DNA of 9,142 nt from Prevotellaceae bacterium (lineage in GTDB: Bacteria; Bacteroidota; Bacteroidia; Bacteroidales; UBA932), in NCBI GenBank assembly GCA_031268055.1, contig JAIRXY010000237.1, positions 1 to 9,142 on the forward strand. The letters run 5' to 3'. Under the pieces are notes generated by a model, which saw only the letters and a list, made by a program, of their open reading frames with translations, ran no database searches and was not told the origin of the DNA. A program made the position numbers and the translations under genes. Shown piece after piece: positions 6,546 to 9,142 of the stretch; positions within the stretch are counted from its first letter, which is position 1, and every line of letters starts with the position of its first letter.

Positions 6546-6731
6546 ATGGAGGAAAATCAAGCCTTATGGAAGCGACCAAGGAGACACAACTCCAAAGCCA
6601 GCAAATCGGTCACTCCGTCCCGGATTGCAGTTCATATAAATGGCGGTATAAGCCATCAAAACCATAAGGTGAAGCATACAGTTAGTAAAGTGCCGTCGCT
6701 GTGCGACTTGCTGCGGAGCATTCAGAGTTAG
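6546..6731 (+). CDS. Doubtful small basic ORF
   Basis: An ATG at 6546 opens a 61-codon frame ending at TAG 6729-6731. The product would be rich in Lys, Arg, His and Ser (WKRPRRHNSKASKS near the N-terminus) with no hydrophobic segment and no family I recognise. It starts 28 bases after the XRE gene on the same strand, so it could be a third gene of that operon, a remnant of a larger gene, or chance. No promoter or ribosome site argues for it. Confidence 0.2.
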   Translation: MEENQALWKRPRRHNSKASKSVTPSRIAVHINGGISHQNHKVKHTVSKVPSLCDLLRSIQS

Positions 6732-6763
6732 CAAGGGGGCGCTATCGGGCAGATGGAGGATTT

Positions 6764-6794
6764 ATTCGTAATTCCTAATTCGTAATTCCTAATT
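6764..6794. repeat. AATTACGAATTAGGAATTA interspersed repeat, copy 2
   Basis: Two tandem AATTCGTAATTCCT-type units. The 19-base core at 6769-6787 is the exact reverse complement of 5486-5504. It lies just after the lon stop codon, in the same orientation relative to lon as copy 1 has relative to the acetyltransferase. The two copies form an inverted pair around the membrane protein/XRE operon. Confidence 0.7.
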
Positions 6795-6816
6795 AAAAAA
6801 GCGGTTTAGCTTTTTT
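6795..6816 (-). terminator. Possible lon terminator overlapping the stop codon
   Basis: On the minus strand AAAAAAGC, a TAAACC loop and GCTTTTTT form a perfect 8-bp stem whose descending arm is a U-run. The stem includes lon's last codons and the loop contains its TAA. Only two G-C pairs support it, so it may be a weak intrinsic terminator or chance. Repeat copy 2 follows immediately. Confidence 0.45.
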
Positions 6817-9142
6817 CCAGCGCGACATCCAGCGCCTCCCTTATTGCGTCTACGTAGGTAAAGTTGAGGCCTTGCAGGTATTCCTTTTTTATTTCGTCAA
6901 TATCCCTTTTGTTTTCGGCGGGTAGCAGAATATCGGTAATGCCGGCGCGTTTGGCCGCCAATATTTTTTCCTTAATTCCTCCCACGGGCAGCACCTTACC
7001 GCGCAGGGTAGCCTCGCCGGTCATGGCCAATCCGCGGCGCACCTTGCGGCCTGAAAATATTGAGGCTGTGGCTGTTACCATTGTCACCCCTGCCGACGGG
7101 CCGTCCTTGGAGACAGCGCCCTCGGGAACGTGAATATGCAGGTTGTTTTCCGTAAACATTTTAGGGTCTATTTTCAGGTACTCGCCCTGCGCGCGCACAT
7201 ACTCCAGCGCTATGGCGGCGCTTTCCTTCATCACATCGCCCAAGCTGCCGGTGGTGGTAATAGCGCCCTTGCCCTTGCTGATGCTTGCCTCCACAAAAAG
7301 TATTTCGCCGCCGTTTGCAGTCCACGCCATGCCTGTCGCCACGCCCGTGAAAGCGCTTCCTAAAGCTTTGTCCTTGAAAAATTTCGGCGTACCCAGCGCC
7401 TCGCGCAGGGCGGCGAGGGTGAGCACAGGCTCGTACGGTTTTTCCGCTGCAATAAGCTTTGCCGTGTGGCGGATGATTTTTGCCAGCTGCTTTTCCACGC
7501 CCCTCACCCCCGATTCGCGCGTGTAATCTTCTATGGCAACAGCTACCAAGTCGTCGGGGATTTGCAGCTGCGAAGGCTCCACGCCGTGGTCCTTCAGGAG
7601 GCGCGGCAGCAGGTGCCGCTTCACTATTTCTACCTTTTCTTCCTGCGTGTAGCCGCTCACGCTTATCATCTCCATGCGGTCGCGTAGCGCGGAGTGAATG
7701 GTGGCAACGTTGTTTGCCGTGGTGATGAACAGCACGTGCGACAAGTCGTAATCGAGCTCCAGAAAGTTATCGTAAAAGGTAGCGTTTTGCTCTGGGTCGA
7801 GCACCTCCAGCAGGGCGCTTGAGGGGTCGCCGCGGTAGTCGTTGCCTACCTTGTCTATTTCGTCAAGTATGATAACGGGGTTGCTCGTTTTGCACTTTTT
7901 GATGGTTTGAATAATTCGTCCGGGCATAGCGCCAACGTAGGTTTTGCGGTGTCCGCGAATTTCGGCCTCGTCGTGCAGGCCGCCAAGCGATATGCGCCCA
8001 AACTCCCGCCCTAACGCCTTTGCCACCGATTTTCCGAGGGAGGTTTTCCCCACCCCCGGTGGCCCGTACAGGCAGAGTATGGGCGATTTCAGGTCGCCCT
8101 TAAGCTTAAGCACGGCGAGGTGCTCAATCATGCGCTCTTTTACCTCCTCCAGACCGTAGTGGTCGCCGTCAAGCACCTTTTGCGCCTTGTCCAAGTCGAG
8201 CTTATCCGTGCTGTACTCGCCCCAAGGCAGCTCCACCAGCGCTTGCAGGTAGTTGAGCTGCACCGGATATTCGCCGCTGTACGGCATCATTTTTTCGGCT
8301 TTAGCGGCTTCGCGCTCAAACACGAAGGCAACCTCATCGCTCCATTTTTTGGTCTTTGCCTTTTCGCGCAGCTGCTTCACCTCCAGCTCGGCAGGGTTTC
8401 CGCCCAGCTCGGCCTGAATAGTTTTCATTTGCTCATGGAGCAGGAACTCGCGGTTGTGCCGGTCAATCCCTTTGTGCACCTTCTGCTGAATTTCCGACTT
8501 GAGCTCCAGCGCTTGGCGCTCGCGCAGCAGCAGCTCCAGCAGCGATGCTGCACGCTGCTCTATATGACCTGCTTCCAGCAGCTTTTGTTTTTCGTCGCCG
8601 CTCACCTCCGTGTTGGAGGCCATGTAGTTGATGAGGAACTGCCGGTTGTCGATATTTTTTACGGCAAATCCTGTGTCGGGCGTTAGGTGCGGCGAGAGCT
8701 TGATGATGGTCATCGACACATCGCGGATAGAGCCTACAAGCAAGTCGTAATTTTCGTTAGGCGCCTGCGGCATAATATCCTCCAGCGCCTGCACGCTGGC
8801 CACAAAAAACGGGTCGTCCGAAACCATGCTCTCCAGCAAAATGCGCCGCGTACCTTGTAAAATTACGGTGGTAGAGCCATCGGGCATTTCGAGCAGGCGG
8901 TGTACGCGCGCCGCAGTGCCTACCTTGTGCAAGTCGTCAAAGGCAGGATCGTCTTGCTTGGCGTCGCGCTGCATCACCACGGCTATGTTCTTGTCTGCGC
9001 CGTGCGCCGCGCGCGCCGACTTCACCGACTTATCGCGGCTGATGTTGATGGGCATTATCACGCCGGGGAAGAGCACAGCGTTGCGCAGGACAAGCACCGG
9101 CAGCTGCTCCGGAACCGCCATCTGAGCAAACCGATCCTCATC
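6806..9142 (-). CDS. lon: ATP-dependent protease Lon, N-terminus beyond the window
   Basis: A cytoplasmic hexameric AAA+ serine protease that degrades misfolded and regulatory proteins. Residues are numbered from the Met at 9121. Domain order: N-terminal LON substrate domain ([19 protein letters not shown], 7-25, to about 205); a coiled linker (about 205-300); the AAA+ module with Walker [10 protein letters not shown] 353-361, Walker B VIILDEID 416-423 and the [15 protein letters not shown] stretch; and the protease domain with catalytic S676 in KDGPSAG and K719 in GGIKEK. The spacing of 43 residues between them matches E. coli Lon. The frame stays open from 9121 to the window edge (DEDRFAQ before the Met). 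Bacteroidota Lon proteins usually carry an acidic N-terminal extension, so the Met at 9121 is probably internal and the gene partial. It faces the XRE operon convergently and ends in a hairpin plus repeat. Confidence 0.96.
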   Translation of the reverse strand, partial: DEDRFAQMAVPEQLPVLVLRNAVLFPGVIMPINISRDKSVKSARAAHGADKNIAVVMQRDAKQDDPAFDDLHKVGTAARVHRLLEMPDGSTTVILQGTRRILLESMVSDDPFFVASVQALEDIMPQAPNENYDLLVGSIRDVSMTIIKLSPHLTPDTGFAVKNIDNRQFLINYMASNTEVSGDEKQKLLEAGHIEQRAASLLELLLRERQALELKSEIQQKVHKGIDRHNREFLLHEQMKTIQAELGGNPAELEVKQLREKAKTKKWSDEVAFVFEREAAKAEKMMPYSGEYPVQLNYLQALVELPWGEYSTDKLDLDKAQKVLDGDHYGLEEVKERMIEHLAVLKLKGDLKSPILCLYGPPGVGKTSLGKSVAKALGREFGRISLGGLHDEAEIRGHRKTYVGAMPGRIIQTIKKCKTSNPVIILDEIDKVGNDYRGDPSSALLEVLDPEQNATFYDNFLELDYDLSHVLFITTANNVATIHSALRDRMEMISVSGYTQEEKVEIVKRHLLPRLLKDHGVEPSQLQIPDDLVAVAIEDYTRESGVRGVEKQLAKIIRHTAKLIAAEKPYEPVLTLAALREALGTPKFFKDKALGSAFTGVATGMAWTANGGEILFVEASISKGKGAITTTGSLGDVMKESAAIALEYVRAQGEYLKIDPKMFTENNLHIHVPEGAVSKDGPSAGVTMVTATASIFSGRKVRRGLAMTGEATLRGKVLPVGGIKEKILAAKRAGITDILLPAENKRDIDEIKKEYLQGLNFTYVDAIREALDVALEKS

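Noticed and set aside
5479..6794. CRISPR array or insertion sequence ends
   Set aside because: Only two repeat copies, made of short tandem A+T-rich units, with no regular spacers, no transposase and no target duplication seen.
8120..8686. 188-codon plus-strand frame within lon
   Set aside because: A Leu/His/Gln-rich shadow of the lon linker coding sequence, without domain or independent start signals.

Overview
The window looks like a chromosomal segment of a Bacteroidota (Bacteroidetes) bacterium, probably Bacteroidales. Three things point there: TAnnTTTG-type -7 promoter elements, one with a matching TTTG -33 element; A-rich sequence rather than Shine-Dalgarno motifs before the start codons; and the gene families present. 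Genus cannot be decided from the sequence. Six protein-coding genes are well supported. The genes at both ends run off the window.

Layout. 1-552 (+): C-terminal end of a GH78-type alpha-L-rhamnosidase. 579-3011 (-): a large, visibly A+T-richer gene for a probable single-chain type IIG restriction-modification enzyme, convergent with the first gene. 3012-3682: a 671-base divergent intergenic region. Its left half holds palindromes, a -7-like box and a terminator-like hairpin, all readable towards the restriction gene. Its right half holds a promoter and what reads as a SAM-II (SAM-alpha) riboswitch ahead of metK. 3683-4939 (+): metK, S-adenosylmethionine synthase. 4950-5480 (+): a GNAT N-acetyltransferase 10 bases downstream, probably co-transcribed. 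5481-5833: intergenic region with an interspersed repeat, spaced ATGTAAA boxes and the best promoter in the window. 5834-6518 (+): a two-gene operon of a small four-helix membrane protein and an overlapping Cro/XRE-type regulator. 6519-6805: spacer with one doubtful small ORF and a second copy of the interspersed repeat. 6806-9142 (-): the ATP-dependent protease Lon, whose true start probably lies beyond the right edge.

How the genes relate. metK makes SAM, and SAM is both the likely ligand of the riboswitch before metK and the methyl donor for the neighbouring restriction-modification protein. That proximity is probably a coincidence of insertion; the restriction gene looks like an accessory insertion between housekeeping genes. 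The membrane protein and XRE regulator form a self-contained, probably autoregulated cassette. No complete new multigene system is evident. The most informative items are the metK riboswitch, the structured leader or small RNA upstream of the restriction gene, and the operator-like boxes of the XRE operon.
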